Part shown: positions 29,179 through 36,725 of the stretch, in pieces
Layout: every line of letters begins with the position of its first letter
Position numbering within the stretch: the stretch's first letter is position 1
NCBI GenBank assembly: GCA_021734025.1
Contig: JAIPJS010000009.1
Location: 78,390-142,389, forward strand
Reading direction: 5' to 3'
Origin: Candidatus Neomarinimicrobiota bacterium
GTDB lineage: Bacteria > Fidelibacterota > JAANXI01
Length of the DNA stretch: 64,000 nt
Position numbers and translations under genes: made by a program
Notes under the pieces: model-generated
Seen by the model: only the letters and a program-made list of their open reading frames with translations
Databases searched by the model: none
Told to the model about the DNA's origin: nothing

Positions 29179-29514
29179 TCATTTCTCCCGAATCATAGTC
29201 AGCAGCATTTTGAACCGTTCCGTTGCCTTCAGCGCGTGTGGATCATCGGCCGGGAGCGTGATCACCTCACCAGATTCCAGGTGATATTCCTCACCGGAGA
29301 TGGTAATCAGGGATTTCCCATCGATGATGTGGACAAAGGCCTCGTACGGCGAGGTGTGTTCGCTCAGTCCCTCGCCCTTATCGAAGGCAAACAAGGTCAA
29401 TGTCCCCGTATTCTTTTTGAGTAAGGTTCGACTCACCACCGCACCTTCCTGGTAATCAATCATCTCAGACAGGGTTTCCACCTTAGGTGCCGCTGATTGT
29501 GTATTGTCAGTCAT
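29179..29514 (-). CDS. Small cupin-domain protein
   Basis: A 111-residue single-domain cupin. Cupin motif 1 is represented by GLSEHTSPYEAFVHIIDGK (metal-type His, and Glu within YEAF) and motif 2 by LPADDPHALKATE. The LTLFAFDKGEGLSEH start is common in cytoplasmic cupins found beside hemerythrins and NO-responsive genes. No catalytic function can be assigned. Its promoter region carries one exact and one variant copy of the operator that precedes the nitrite/NO genes (29532-29549 and 29591-29608), which links it to that regulon. RBS AAGGGA. Confidence 0.8.
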   Translation of the reverse strand: MTDNTQSAAPKVETLSEMIDYQEGAVVSRTLLKKNTGTLTLFAFDKGEGLSEHTSPYEAFVHIIDGKSLITISGEEYHLESGEVITLPADDPHALKATERFKMLLTMIREK

Positions 29515-29531
29515 ATTATTTATCCCTTTAT

Positions 29532-29549
29532 TCAGACTTTATTATCTGA
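29532..29549 (-). promoter_or_regulatory. Operator TCAGA-N8-TCTGA ahead of the cupin gene
   Basis: Exact match to the core of the 19997-20022 palindrome (spacer CTTTATTA), 17 bases upstream of the cupin start and just downstream of the promoter at 29554-29583. Confidence 0.7.
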
Positions 29550-29553
29550 TTTA

Positions 29554-29583
29554 AAGATAAGTGACACTTTAGTGGGAAGTCAA
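29554..29583 (-). promoter_or_regulatory. Sigma70-like promoter of the cupin gene
   Basis: Minus strand: TTGACT (29583-29578), 18-base spacer, TATCTT (29559-29554), followed after four bases by the operator. Confidence 0.5.
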
Positions 29584-29590
29584 GCGTTAA

Positions 29591-29608
29591 TTGGATAAAT
29601 TTGTCTGA
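29591..29608 (-). promoter_or_regulatory. Second, degenerate operator TTGGA-N8-TCTGA
   Basis: Same 5-8-5 spacing as the other sites, with spacer TAAATTTG nearly identical to that of the 20151-20168 site. It lies upstream of the -35 box, 59 bases centre-to-centre from the first cupin operator. Confidence 0.5.
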
Positions 29609-29622
29609 TTATAAAAAAAGTC

Positions 29623-29655
29623 CCGCCGCCGATCCTCTCCAGAGGTCGGTGGCGG
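29623..29655 (-). repeat. Hairpin CCGCCGCCGA / TCGGTGGCGG
   Basis: The outer 10-bp stem (one G-T pair) continues into an inner CCTCT-CC-AGAGG stem. It resembles the CCGTCACCGA hairpins at 16881 and 29139 and is probably a member of the same repeat family. Confidence 0.45.
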
Positions 29656-29673
29656 TCTCCTCAAATAACGCAA

Positions 29674-29694
29674 CCTCGCAATGAGATTGCGAGG
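29674..29694 (-). terminator. Hairpin CCTCGCAAT-GAG-ATTGCGAGG
   Basis: A perfect 9-bp stem with a three-base loop, downstream of the mocA stop (29816) on the minus strand. It may end the molybdenum oxidoreductase operon; there is no strong U-tract. Confidence 0.45.
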
Positions 29695-29815
29695 CTGTCC
29701 TGCTCGATGTATACCTTAACCAGTCATTCCGACCGACCCCGATTTATCGGGGAAGCGGAGGAATCTCGTAAATTTTTCTCCAGAGATTATTCCCAGTACA
29801 AGATGGCACCTTGTG

Positions 29816-30424
29816 CTACAATCCCTCGTACTCCGCCTCAATCCGATGCAAATCCTCGGGCGTATCGATATCCCAGCGAATGCCCGGCTCATCTACCGGG
29901 ACGCGAATGATTTTATCTCGATAACAGTCAAAAATATCGCGCAGTGTCACTTTCGCAGGATCAGCCTCAACAATATCCTCGAAAAGAATCTCTGGGATAT
30001 GTACCGGATGCCCACCCCGGTCTTCATAGGTCGGAATGACTATCGATTTGGAATCCTGCCGTGCTGCAGTGACAACAGTCCGGTAAGTACCAGCATTTAT
30101 ATGAGGATGGTCGACAAGACACATAACTGATCCGGCAACATCTGCTGGTAAACTGCGAATTCCAGTCTGAAGCGAAGAGAACTGCCCCTGCTCGTAATCC
30201 GGATTTTCAATAATTTCGAAAGAATTTTTAGAAGGAATTTTTGGGGATAGCTGGTCAAATTCATGTCCCAGCACAAGCCATATATCACGGATGCCTGCAC
30301 TTTGCAACGCACTCGAAATACAGGTAACAAACGGAGTACCTAAAAAGGATTGGAGTACTTTGGGCGCGCCGAATCGGGAAGATTTTCCCGCCGCCAGAAT
30401 AATCCCGGCGATGTTATTTGGCAT
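29816..30424 (-). CDS. mocA: Molybdenum cofactor cytidylyltransferase, MocA-like
   Basis: A 202-residue MobA-like nucleotidyltransferase. It has GIILAAGKSSRFGAPKVL at the N-terminus (nucleotide-binding LAAGxSxRxG motif), VMCLVDHPHINAGTY for the metal/nucleotide site and GGHPVHIPE near the C-terminal half, the GHP motif of the MocA branch. MocA proteins attach CMP to the molybdopterin cofactor, giving the MCD form used by xanthine-dehydrogenase-family enzymes. It overlaps the XdhC gene by 11 bases and closes the operon of the exported oxidoreductase, which fits that role. A specificity test would be needed to exclude GTP use. Confidence 0.82.
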   Translation of the reverse strand: MPNNIAGIILAAGKSSRFGAPKVLQSFLGTPFVTCISSALQSAGIRDIWLVLGHEFDQLSPKIPSKNSFEIIENPDYEQGQFSSLQTGIRSLPADVAGSVMCLVDHPHINAGTYRTVVTAARQDSKSIVIPTYEDRGGHPVHIPEILFEDIVEADPAKVTLRDIFDCYRDKIIRVPVDEPGIRWDIDTPEDLHRIEAEYEGL

Positions 30425-31223
30425 GGACTTCTTTGGGCAACTTCATCGAGAGCGAATCCGTATCCATACCACGTTTCACGGCGATCATCTCACTCAGGAT
30501 GCTCACGGCGATCTCGAACGGCGTTTCGGCTCCGATGTTCAGGCCCACCGGCGTATGAACCGTGGACAACAGTTCCTCACCGAAGCCGTCCTTCCGGAGA
30601 TGCTCCAGGACTTTCCGGGACTTATTCCTGCTCCCGATCATCCCGATATATTTGTGCGGCTGCTCCAGTGCAAACCGAAGCACTTCCTCGTCGTGGATGT
30701 GCTTGTTGGTCACAATGACCACGTAACTTCGCTTAGTCAAATTCACGCTGTCAAAGATTCCCGGATACTCTTCTGCAACAATTTTATCCGCATCAGGAAA
30801 CCGCTCCGGATTGGCATACTCCGGGCGATCATCCACAATGGTCACCCGAAATTCCGCCTGTTTCGCCAGCGGCGCCAGGGCGTAACCGATATGCCCCGCA
30901 CCAAAGATAACCAGATGCTCCTTCGACCCCACCGGCTCGAACAGCAGTTCCGCCGTCCCGCCGCAGAGCATGTCGTTCTCCTCGTTCAGCACGAAAGATT
31001 TCTTCACCATTCCCTGTTCGGCAGAGACCTTGGACGCCTCGGCAATCGCATCCACCTCCAACTTTCCGCCCCCAATCGTTCCAACGATGGTCCCGCCCCC
31101 CAGCACCAGCATCTTGCTGCCCGGGTGCCGCGGCGCCGATCCGGACACATCGATGACGGTGACTAAGACGCCGGCTTGGCCGTTTTCAATCAATTCTGCA
31201 ATTTTTCTATAGATATTTTCCAT
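30414..31223 (-). CDS. XdhC/PaoD-family molybdoenzyme maturation factor
   Basis: A 269-residue XdhC-family protein. The N-terminal XdhC_CoxI segment contains VTVIDVSGSAPRHPGSKMLV and GTIGGGKLE, and an internal C in NDMLCGGTAELLFEP. The C-terminal Rossmann domain opens with LVIFGAGHIGYALAPLA and contains VTNKHIHDEEVL and YIGMIGSRNK. XdhC proteins bind the cytosine-dinucleotide cofactor, help sulfurate it and insert it into the large subunit. In E. coli PaoD does this for PaoABC, and the gene set here matches. It is followed by mocA with an 11-base overlap. Confidence 0.88.
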   Translation of the reverse strand: MENIYRKIAELIENGQAGVLVTVIDVSGSAPRHPGSKMLVLGGGTIVGTIGGGKLEVDAIAEASKVSAEQGMVKKSFVLNEENDMLCGGTAELLFEPVGSKEHLVIFGAGHIGYALAPLAKQAEFRVTIVDDRPEYANPERFPDADKIVAEEYPGIFDSVNLTKRSYVVIVTNKHIHDEEVLRFALEQPHKYIGMIGSRNKSRKVLEHLRKDGFGEELLSTVHTPVGLNIGAETPFEIAVSILSEMIAVKRGMDTDSLSMKLPKEVHAK

Positions 31224-31493
31224 GTTTATGACAGTGTCAAAGTGTTCAAGTGTTTAAGTGTTTAAGTGTTCGGGTGCTCAGGTAACAACGTGTTAATGTG
31301 TTACCGTGTTAGCGTTAAGTACTCGGGAAATCCCACTCCTAATCTTAATCGTAATCTTACTCCTAATCGTTTTTGTTAGTGAGTCGTTGTTTGCAGTCTG
31401 TTGTTATTTTATCAGTGTTTTCGGTGTTTTTCAGTGTTTAATTTTTTGTCGTTCTTTGTGACCTCTGCGTCTCTGCGGTGGATCTTCGCCGTT
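31224..31493. repeat. 270-base intergenic repeat mosaic (xdhC-paoB junction)
   Basis: It contains tandem GTGTTYAA/GTGTTAAT units (31236-31312), an AATCTTAATC-type array (about 31337-31370) and CTCTGCGTCTCTGCGGTG (31463-31480), the last 13 bases from the FAD-subunit stop codon. The same three modules occur in the same order at 54726-54957. Confidence 0.75.
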
Positions 31494-32468
31494 TTAACTC
31501 AGTTCCCGCAACACCCGCTTCACCAGGTTTCGCGCCAACGGCACCTTGTAGGCGTTCTTGTCCATGGGAGCCGCATCTTTTAGCGCCACCGATTTCAGTT
31601 TTTCCAAAGATACCTCATCCGTTGAGAGTCCGGCGATCGCATTATTCAATTCGGCTTCCGTCCACGGCACCGGCGCCACGCCGCCGAACGCGATCCGGCC
31701 GGAGTCTATCTTCCGGGAATTTCCGCGGACAACCGCACCTATGCTCACCACGGCGAAATCCCAGACTTGCCGCTCCATGATCTTGATGTAATGACTTTTG
31801 GCGTTATTCGGCAGCGTCGGAACGTGCACCTTCGTCACGATTTCTCCCTGTTCCAGGATATTTTCCACAGTGTAATCTTCGTTGGGCAAGACGAAAAATT
31901 CGCTAAGCGGAATCGTTTTGGAGCTTCCGGCAGAAAAAATCTCTACTCGTGCATCCAAAGCCAGCAGCGCCACCGCCATATCCGACGGATGGACGATAAA
32001 GCACGGACCGCCGCCGATGACACAGTGATACTTATCCTCACCGCCGACCGCATAGCAGACGTCACCGCCTTTTCGGAGACAGTCGAAATCCCCGCGAAAA
32101 TACCAGCAACGCGGTCGTTGACAGAGATTCCCGCCCAGAGTTCCGACATTCCGGAGCTGCGGCGATGCGATGACGTTGGCCGCTTCGGTCAAAATCTTAT
32201 ACTGCTCCGGGATGGCATCGCTCTCAGCAATCTCCGTAATCGTCACCTGTCCGCCGATGGTGAGACCGTCACTTTTGGAATACTGAATTTCCCGCATCCC
32301 CGGGACGGACTTCAGATTCACCACTTTTTCCGGAGCGGCGATGTCTTCTTTGAGTATTCCCAGCAGATCCGTCCCGCCGCCCATGGGCAGGGCACCGGTT
32401 CCTGACTCAGCAAGGAGTGTGCTGGCTTCGTCCAGCGTTTTCGGTTGGAGATATTTGAAATTTCGCAT
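31494..32468 (-). CDS. FAD-binding subunit of exported molybdenum oxidoreductase (PaoB-like, with extra Fe-S loop)
   Basis: A 324-residue FAD_binding_5/CO_deh_flav_C protein. The FAD site reads LPMGGGTDLLGIL and ASPQLRNVGTLGGNLCQRPRC. The next stretch (about 125-165) carries the cysteines of LCQRPRCWYFRGDFDC, GGDVCYAVGG, YHCVIGGGPC and then HPSD. That insert is found in E. coli PaoB, where it holds a [4Fe-4S] cluster not present in ordinary xanthine dehydrogenase FAD subunits. The subunit passes electrons from the [2Fe-2S] subunit to FAD. The substrate of the complex is probably an aldehyde or N-heterocycle (inference). Confidence 0.86.
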   Translation of the reverse strand: MRNFKYLQPKTLDEASTLLAESGTGALPMGGGTDLLGILKEDIAAPEKVVNLKSVPGMREIQYSKSDGLTIGGQVTITEIAESDAIPEQYKILTEAANVIASPQLRNVGTLGGNLCQRPRCWYFRGDFDCLRKGGDVCYAVGGEDKYHCVIGGGPCFIVHPSDMAVALLALDARVEIFSAGSSKTIPLSEFFVLPNEDYTVENILEQGEIVTKVHVPTLPNNAKSHYIKIMERQVWDFAVVSIGAVVRGNSRKIDSGRIAFGGVAPVPWTEAELNNAIAGLSTDEVSLEKLKSVALKDAAPMDKNAYKVPLARNLVKRVLRELS

Positions 32469-32497
32469 GTCAGATACCTTTTGTTATTGACTTAATT

Positions 32498-32611
32498 GCA
32501 CGCTGTCCCCGACAAGTCGGGGAACGCAGATTGGGTAGATTACCGCTGATATACAAACTATCTTTAATTTTTTATCTGTGTAAATCGGTTTTTTCTGCGT
32601 CATCTGCGTGC
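32498..32611. repeat. Intergenic palindromic repeat, copy R1
   Basis: It starts GCACGC(TGTCCCCGACAAGTCGGGGA)ACGCAGA and ends TCTGCGTCATCTGCGTGC. The end lies 13 bases from the stop of the large-subunit gene. Copies R2 (43426-43546), R3 (right arm, to 54958) and R4 (57119-57221) have the same orientation and position; R4 shares the CCCGAC-loop insert in its left arm. Confidence 0.8.
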
Positions 32612-32624
32612 TATTGTAGTTGTC

Positions 32625-34916
32625 TCATCCGTATAGCGCATTTAGCACCTTATCCGGCGTAATCGGCAGGCTCTTAATCCGCACGCCGATGGCGTTGTAC
32701 ACCGCATTAGCGATGGCTGCAGCCGTCGGAATAATCGCCGGCTCGCCGATGCCCTTGACGCCTGTGCTATTCACCATATCATCGGATTCGCTCACAATGA
32801 TGATCTCCATCTCCGGGATGTCCTTCACTGTGGGGAGTTTGTAGTTGTGGAGGTTGGTGGTGAGCACCTTGCCGGTATTCTGATCAATGACCCGCTCCTC
32901 CATCAGCGCGTAGCTCATGCCCTGGATCATCCCGCCGTGAAACTGGTTCTCCAGCGTCTTCCGGTTCAGGACGCGACCGATATCGTGGGATGCGACAATT
33001 CGGTTGACCGTTACGATTCCCGTCTCCGTATCCACCGACACATCCGCAAACTGGGCGCCGAACGTCTGCACCGAGTATCCGTCGGGATTTTCGCCACGGG
33101 CGCCGTTAGTGATCAGCACCTGCTCCCGGAGCTCCCGAACGATCTCAGAAATTGTGATACGGGTCTCCCCATCATTGGAATCGGTGATCACGCCATCGTT
33201 GTAGGTCAATTGATTTTCCGGCACCTCCAGCACAGCCGCAGCCCCGGAGATGAGTTTCGCCTTCATCTTTTCTGCGGCATTACGGACAGCTGGAGTAACC
33301 GACGCCGCCGTAGTACTGCCGCCGCTGCCGCCGCAGTAGGGCGCCACCGCAGTATCGCCCAAAATGACTTCAACTTTTTCCATGGGAATTTCCAGGACTT
33401 CCGCCGCGACCTGCGCCATGATGGTGTAGGTGCCGGTGCCGATATCCTGCGTCCCGGCGATGACCCGGATGCTGCCGTCCCTATTAAGACGAATAGTCGC
33501 TCCGGCCGGCGGGCCGCCTCCGCCCCACCAGATCTGCGACGCCATACCGATCCCGGATTTTATTGGACCTTCATCAGAACCTGCTGGACTGCGACGCTTC
33601 TCCCATCCGATGGCTTGCGAGCCTTTTTCGTATGCTTCTTTCAAGAGTTTACTCGTGTACGGTTGATTCGAGACCTGATCCTGCTCAGCGAAATTGCGTA
33701 AGCGGAATTCCATGGGGTCGATATCCAGTTTTTCGGCCACGTCATCCAGGATGGAATCCAGCGCGAACGTCCCCTGGGGATGCCCCGGCGCGCGAAACGG
33801 TCTGCCCGGCCCGGCGTTGATGAACACAGTGTAATCCTCTGTAAACACATTAGGGCATTGGTACATGGAACGCGCCGGCCAGCTGCATCCCGCGCCGCTG
33901 GGATATGCGCCAGCAGCACCGTACGAAGAATGTGATATTGCGGTGAGCGTACCGTCCTTCTTCGCTCCAATTTTCAATGTCTGAACAGAATCCGGGCGGT
34001 TGCCGACAGCGAGATTCATTGCCCTGCGATCCACCGCAATCTTCACCGGTCGACCGATATCTCTGGCTGCCAGCGCCGCCATGACTGTGTATTTACCGGT
34101 GGTCAGTTTGGCGCCGAATCCGCCGCCCATGTACTTTTTGATAATCCGTACCTTGTTGGCCGGAATTTTAAGGGATCTCGCCACCGTATCCCGCACGCCG
34201 AATATGCCCTGGGTGGAATCCCAGACCACCAGATCGTCGCCGTCCCAGTTGACCGTGCTGCAGTGGACTTCTGTGGGATTATGGATGACGACCTGCGTGT
34301 TGAAGGTATCTTCCTGGACGAAATCTGCCGCACCAAATCCCTCCTCTATATCTCCACGGCTGTACCTGTCCGGCTCGCCGCCAGCGATGTTTCCGGAATC
34401 ATGGATTTGTGGCGCACTGTCCTCCATGGCAGCGCCAGCATCCGTGACGAACGGTAATTTTTCGTATTCCACCTGGATGAGTTTGAGCGCATCTTCCGCA
34501 ATCTGTTCGGTTTCGGCGACCACAACCGCTACCTCATCGCCCTCGAACCGCAGGTGCGGATCAAACAGGTAACTCATTCCATACCATGGAATTTTGGGCG
34601 CGTTTTTGTGTGTCAGGATTTTCAGGACACCCTGCACCTTCTCCGCCGCTTTGGAATCGATAGACTTGATTTTCGCATGGGGATGAGGACAGCGGAGCGT
34701 CCGCGCATAAGTCATCTTTGGGGAAATCTTGTCAAAAGCGTAGACCGCTGTGCCGCTCACTTTGTCATACCCGTCAATTCGGGAGACCGGCTTTCCGACG
34801 ATTTCCAGTGTATCGTTATCGCCCCACGATTTGGGGCTGTCGGTTGAGACCTCGGCCAAATGCTCCTGGAAGCCCTCTTCGAAGTAGAACCGTGATTTGA
34901 CTATCTTTTTTGCCAT
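32625..34916 (-). CDS. Molybdopterin-binding large subunit, xanthine dehydrogenase family (PaoC-like)
   Basis: A 763-residue catalytic subunit. It contains the Ald_Xan_dh_C fold at the N-terminus (GKPVSRIDGYDKVSGTAVYAFD) and the MGGGFGAKLTTG cofactor motif. The substrate-channel segment is GPGRPFRAPGHPQG, YGGSGGSTTAASVTPAVRNAA binds pterin, and the terminal GVKGIGEPAIIPTAAAIANA carries the catalytic glutamate (VKGIGE). The CSFR motif of CO dehydrogenase is absent. Position next to a Tat-bearing [2Fe-2S] subunit and a PaoB-like FAD subunit suggests a periplasmic aldehyde oxidoreductase-type enzyme exported as a folded complex. RBS CGGAGA precedes the ATG. Confidence 0.9.
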   Translation of the reverse strand: MAKKIVKSRFYFEEGFQEHLAEVSTDSPKSWGDNDTLEIVGKPVSRIDGYDKVSGTAVYAFDKISPKMTYARTLRCPHPHAKIKSIDSKAAEKVQGVLKILTHKNAPKIPWYGMSYLFDPHLRFEGDEVAVVVAETEQIAEDALKLIQVEYEKLPFVTDAGAAMEDSAPQIHDSGNIAGGEPDRYSRGDIEEGFGAADFVQEDTFNTQVVIHNPTEVHCSTVNWDGDDLVVWDSTQGIFGVRDTVARSLKIPANKVRIIKKYMGGGFGAKLTTGKYTVMAALAARDIGRPVKIAVDRRAMNLAVGNRPDSVQTLKIGAKKDGTLTAISHSSYGAAGAYPSGAGCSWPARSMYQCPNVFTEDYTVFINAGPGRPFRAPGHPQGTFALDSILDDVAEKLDIDPMEFRLRNFAEQDQVSNQPYTSKLLKEAYEKGSQAIGWEKRRSPAGSDEGPIKSGIGMASQIWWGGGGPPAGATIRLNRDGSIRVIAGTQDIGTGTYTIMAQVAAEVLEIPMEKVEVILGDTAVAPYCGGSGGSTTAASVTPAVRNAAEKMKAKLISGAAAVLEVPENQLTYNDGVITDSNDGETRITISEIVRELREQVLITNGARGENPDGYSVQTFGAQFADVSVDTETGIVTVNRIVASHDIGRVLNRKTLENQFHGGMIQGMSYALMEERVIDQNTGKVLTTNLHNYKLPTVKDIPEMEIIIVSESDDMVNSTGVKGIGEPAIIPTAAAIANAVYNAIGVRIKSLPITPDKVLNALYG

Positions 34917-34940
34917 TTTTTTCTCCGGATTGCCCTGGAA

Positions 34941-35561
34941 TTATTTCGAATTGCTCACACCGGCGGCGTACTCCACCGATTCGATTATCTTTGGATAGGC
35001 AGCACAGCGACAGATATTGCCCGCCATCCCGTGCTGAATTTCCTTCCGGGTCGGCTTAGGATTTTTCGCCAGCAGTTCTTTCGCCGCCATAATTTGACCC
35101 GGCGTGCAGAATCCACACTGGAGCCCGTCCTTCTCCACAAACGCTTCCTGCAGCGGATGGAGTTCTTCGCCGGTCAACAGTCCCTCGATAGTTGTGACGG
35201 ATTTTCCGGCAGCGTCCAGCGCCAACAGATGGCAGCTGTAAATAGCCATCCCGTCCAGCAGAACAGTACAGCCGCCGCATTCACCCTGGTTGCATACGAT
35301 TTTCGTGCCGGTCAGCTGGAGATGATTTCTCAGAACCTCCGCAAGGGTCGTCCGTGCCTCTACCATCAGCCGATGTTTTTTACCATTGACGGTCAGGGTC
35401 AGCGGTTCGGCGTTCTGCAGATACTCGCGCATCTGCTCTTTCTCTTCTTTGGTGGCAGCGCCCAAACTGTTCAGAATCACGGTACTGCCGACCATGCCGG
35501 TGCCGAATCCCTTCAGAAACTTCCGGCGGGATATGCCGTTTCCGGCTCCGTTATCACCCAT
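34941..35561 (-). CDS. [2Fe-2S] subunit with Tat signal (PaoA-like)
   Basis: A 206-residue subunit starting at ATG 35561 (AGGAG 6 bases upstream; a TTG at 35576 is a poorer start). It has a twin-arginine signal SRRKFLKGFGTGMVGSTVIL. A plant-type [2Fe-2S] domain follows (CNQGECGGCTVLLDG, later C), then a four-helix bundle [2Fe-2S] domain (CGFCTPGQIMAAKELL and GNICRCAAYPKI). The Tat signal on this subunit alone implies that the other two are carried across the inner membrane with it, as in PaoABC. It is the first gene of the operon, 24 bases ahead of the large subunit. Confidence 0.92.
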   Translation of the reverse strand: MGDNGAGNGISRRKFLKGFGTGMVGSTVILNSLGAATKEEKEQMREYLQNAEPLTLTVNGKKHRLMVEARTTLAEVLRNHLQLTGTKIVCNQGECGGCTVLLDGMAIYSCHLLALDAAGKSVTTIEGLLTGEELHPLQEAFVEKDGLQCGFCTPGQIMAAKELLAKNPKPTRKEIQHGMAGNICRCAAYPKIIESVEYAAGVSNSK

Positions 35562-36230
35562 AATAGACTCCTGCAATCTTGCTTAATTGTGGTATCCCAT
35601 CCGGACTTTTGATGCAATTCACGGATGGGAAATATGTAGATATTCGGATTGAAATTTCTCAGATAATAAAAAGAGCAAAATGTATTCCGGTAAAAACAGG
35701 ATGTGACGGAACCCCTTTAAATACGGCATTTTCAACACTTTTATAAATAAAAAAACAAGATGAAAATTGTTACATTTAAAAACCGGATACCAAAAGTGAG
35801 AAAATTCTTGGCGCCGACATTCCCTTATAGGGCTGTTGGCGCTAGCTTTTTTTAACTTTACCCAGGATTCCGTTTCACTACATCCCGGGCCCTTCGAATT
35901 TACTCCATGCCGCCACAGGCGGGAAAAAAATCCCGACGGTACGAAAAGTTACCCTGTACGATATATCTATGGGCCTCAACATTCCTTTTGTAGGAACGAC
36001 TGTTGGGTGACGGCCAGAGGAATTCGACTGTTTGACCCCGGCTTGCCGGGGGAGTTTCGTATTCCTCCCGGAACCCAATGTAGTCGTTCTAGAAAGGAAT
36101 GTTCCAGCCCGATTTTTTAGCACTTTCCCCGTAGGGATCCCTTTGGGATTTCTAAAAAAAAAGTGCAATAAAGATAACAATGAAATTTATTATGAACCGG
36201 GCTTTAATCAGGCATGCAAGTAAGGATAGA
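35562..36230. repeat. 669-base intergenic region with hairpins and one copy of a 74-bp repeat
   Basis: Nearest the oxidoreductase start is AT-rich DNA that must hold its promoter. It also has a GGCGCCGACA/TGTTGGCGCT hairpin (about 35811-35845), repeat copy A (35976-36049; copy B is 47045-47118) and AGGGATCCCTTTGGGA near 36133. Open frames here are short and repeat-derived, and none is supported. Confidence 0.6.
35976..36049 (+). repeat. 74-bp dispersed repeat, copy A
   Basis: It matches 47045-47118 at 68 of 74 positions without gaps. It begins TCAACATTCCTTTTGTA and ends CGGCTTGCCGG. Both copies lie in long gaps upstream of a promoter region. Confidence 0.85.
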
Positions 36231-36725
36231 TTATACGACCAATGCCTTCCGGTTCCCAATAGGACTACTTAAATCAACCATCAACTGCCCGTCATCAGGA
36301 CTGATTAACAATTCGAGATACTGCAGCGGTTTGTTCGCTGGCCCAGCAATATTTTTACCATCCGCGTTGAATTTTGAACGGTGACACGGACACTGGAAAT
36401 ATTGGGAAGTACCCTCGTTCTCTTTTTTTAAAGTGCATCCCAGATGAGTGCAAACTGCGGAGAGTGCCGCGTATTCATCGCCCTGTTTTTCCACAAAAAC
36501 CTTCGCGTGTTCGATGAAGGTAAAACCGTCCTGGAAATCTTCCGGTTTCCCGAGTTTATAGCGATTGACTGCTCGCTGGATTCCCGGCGAATTCATTGAC
36601 CTGAGTGCAAACCATCCCTGGGAAAAGAGTCCGCCCAACAAAAAGACACCGGCAACTTTTTTCAGGAAACTCCGGCGACTGTCGCCTTTGGACACAGTGC
36701 TATTTATTTGTTTTTCGCTCATCAT
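36231..36725 (-). CDS. Rieske [2Fe-2S] protein of a bc-type complex
   Basis: A 164-residue protein with a twin-arginine-type anchor (SRRSFLKKVAGVFLLGGLFSQG, residues 16-37) that probably stays uncleaved. The C-terminal Rieske fold has cluster ligands C92, H94, C112 and H115, and the disulfide cysteines C97 and C114 that mark high-potential quinol-oxidising Rieske proteins. It shares an ATGA overlap with the multiheme cytochrome gene, which lies upstream on the same strand, and closes the operon. It should accept electrons from quinol at the Qo site of the cytochrome b encoded two genes upstream. Confidence 0.92.
   Translation of the reverse strand: MMSEKQINSTVSKGDSRRSFLKKVAGVFLLGGLFSQGWFALRSMNSPGIQRAVNRYKLGKPEDFQDGFTFIEHAKVFVEKQGDEYAALSAVCTHLGCTLKKENEGTSQYFQCPCHRSKFNADGKNIAGPANKPLQYLELLISPDDGQLMVDLSSPIGNRKALVV

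Larger units (their letters stand above)
29515..29815. other. 301-base gap: operators, promoter, hairpins and a dispersed repeat
   Basis: Besides the cupin promoter and operators (29532-29608), it holds a 10-bp GC hairpin (29623-29655), a 9-bp hairpin CCTCGCAAT/ATTGCGAGG (29674-29694) and, near 29722-29770, a dispersed element of the form GTCATTCCGACC ... CCCCGATTTATCGGGG ... GGAATCTC. A related element occurs at 39283-39340. No gene is supported. Confidence 0.65.

Noticed and set aside
31236..31312. CRISPR-like array of GTGTT units
   Set aside because: Units are 7-10 bases, directly adjacent and without unique spacers; there are no cas genes.
32625..34916. Aerobic CO dehydrogenase large subunit
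   Set aside because: The active-site CSFR motif is absent and the FAD subunit has the PaoB-type cysteine insert.
35836..36120. 94-codon plus-strand frame in the long gap before the Rieske gene
   Set aside because: It lies across the 74-bp repeat and hairpins, has no start signal and no recognisable protein features.
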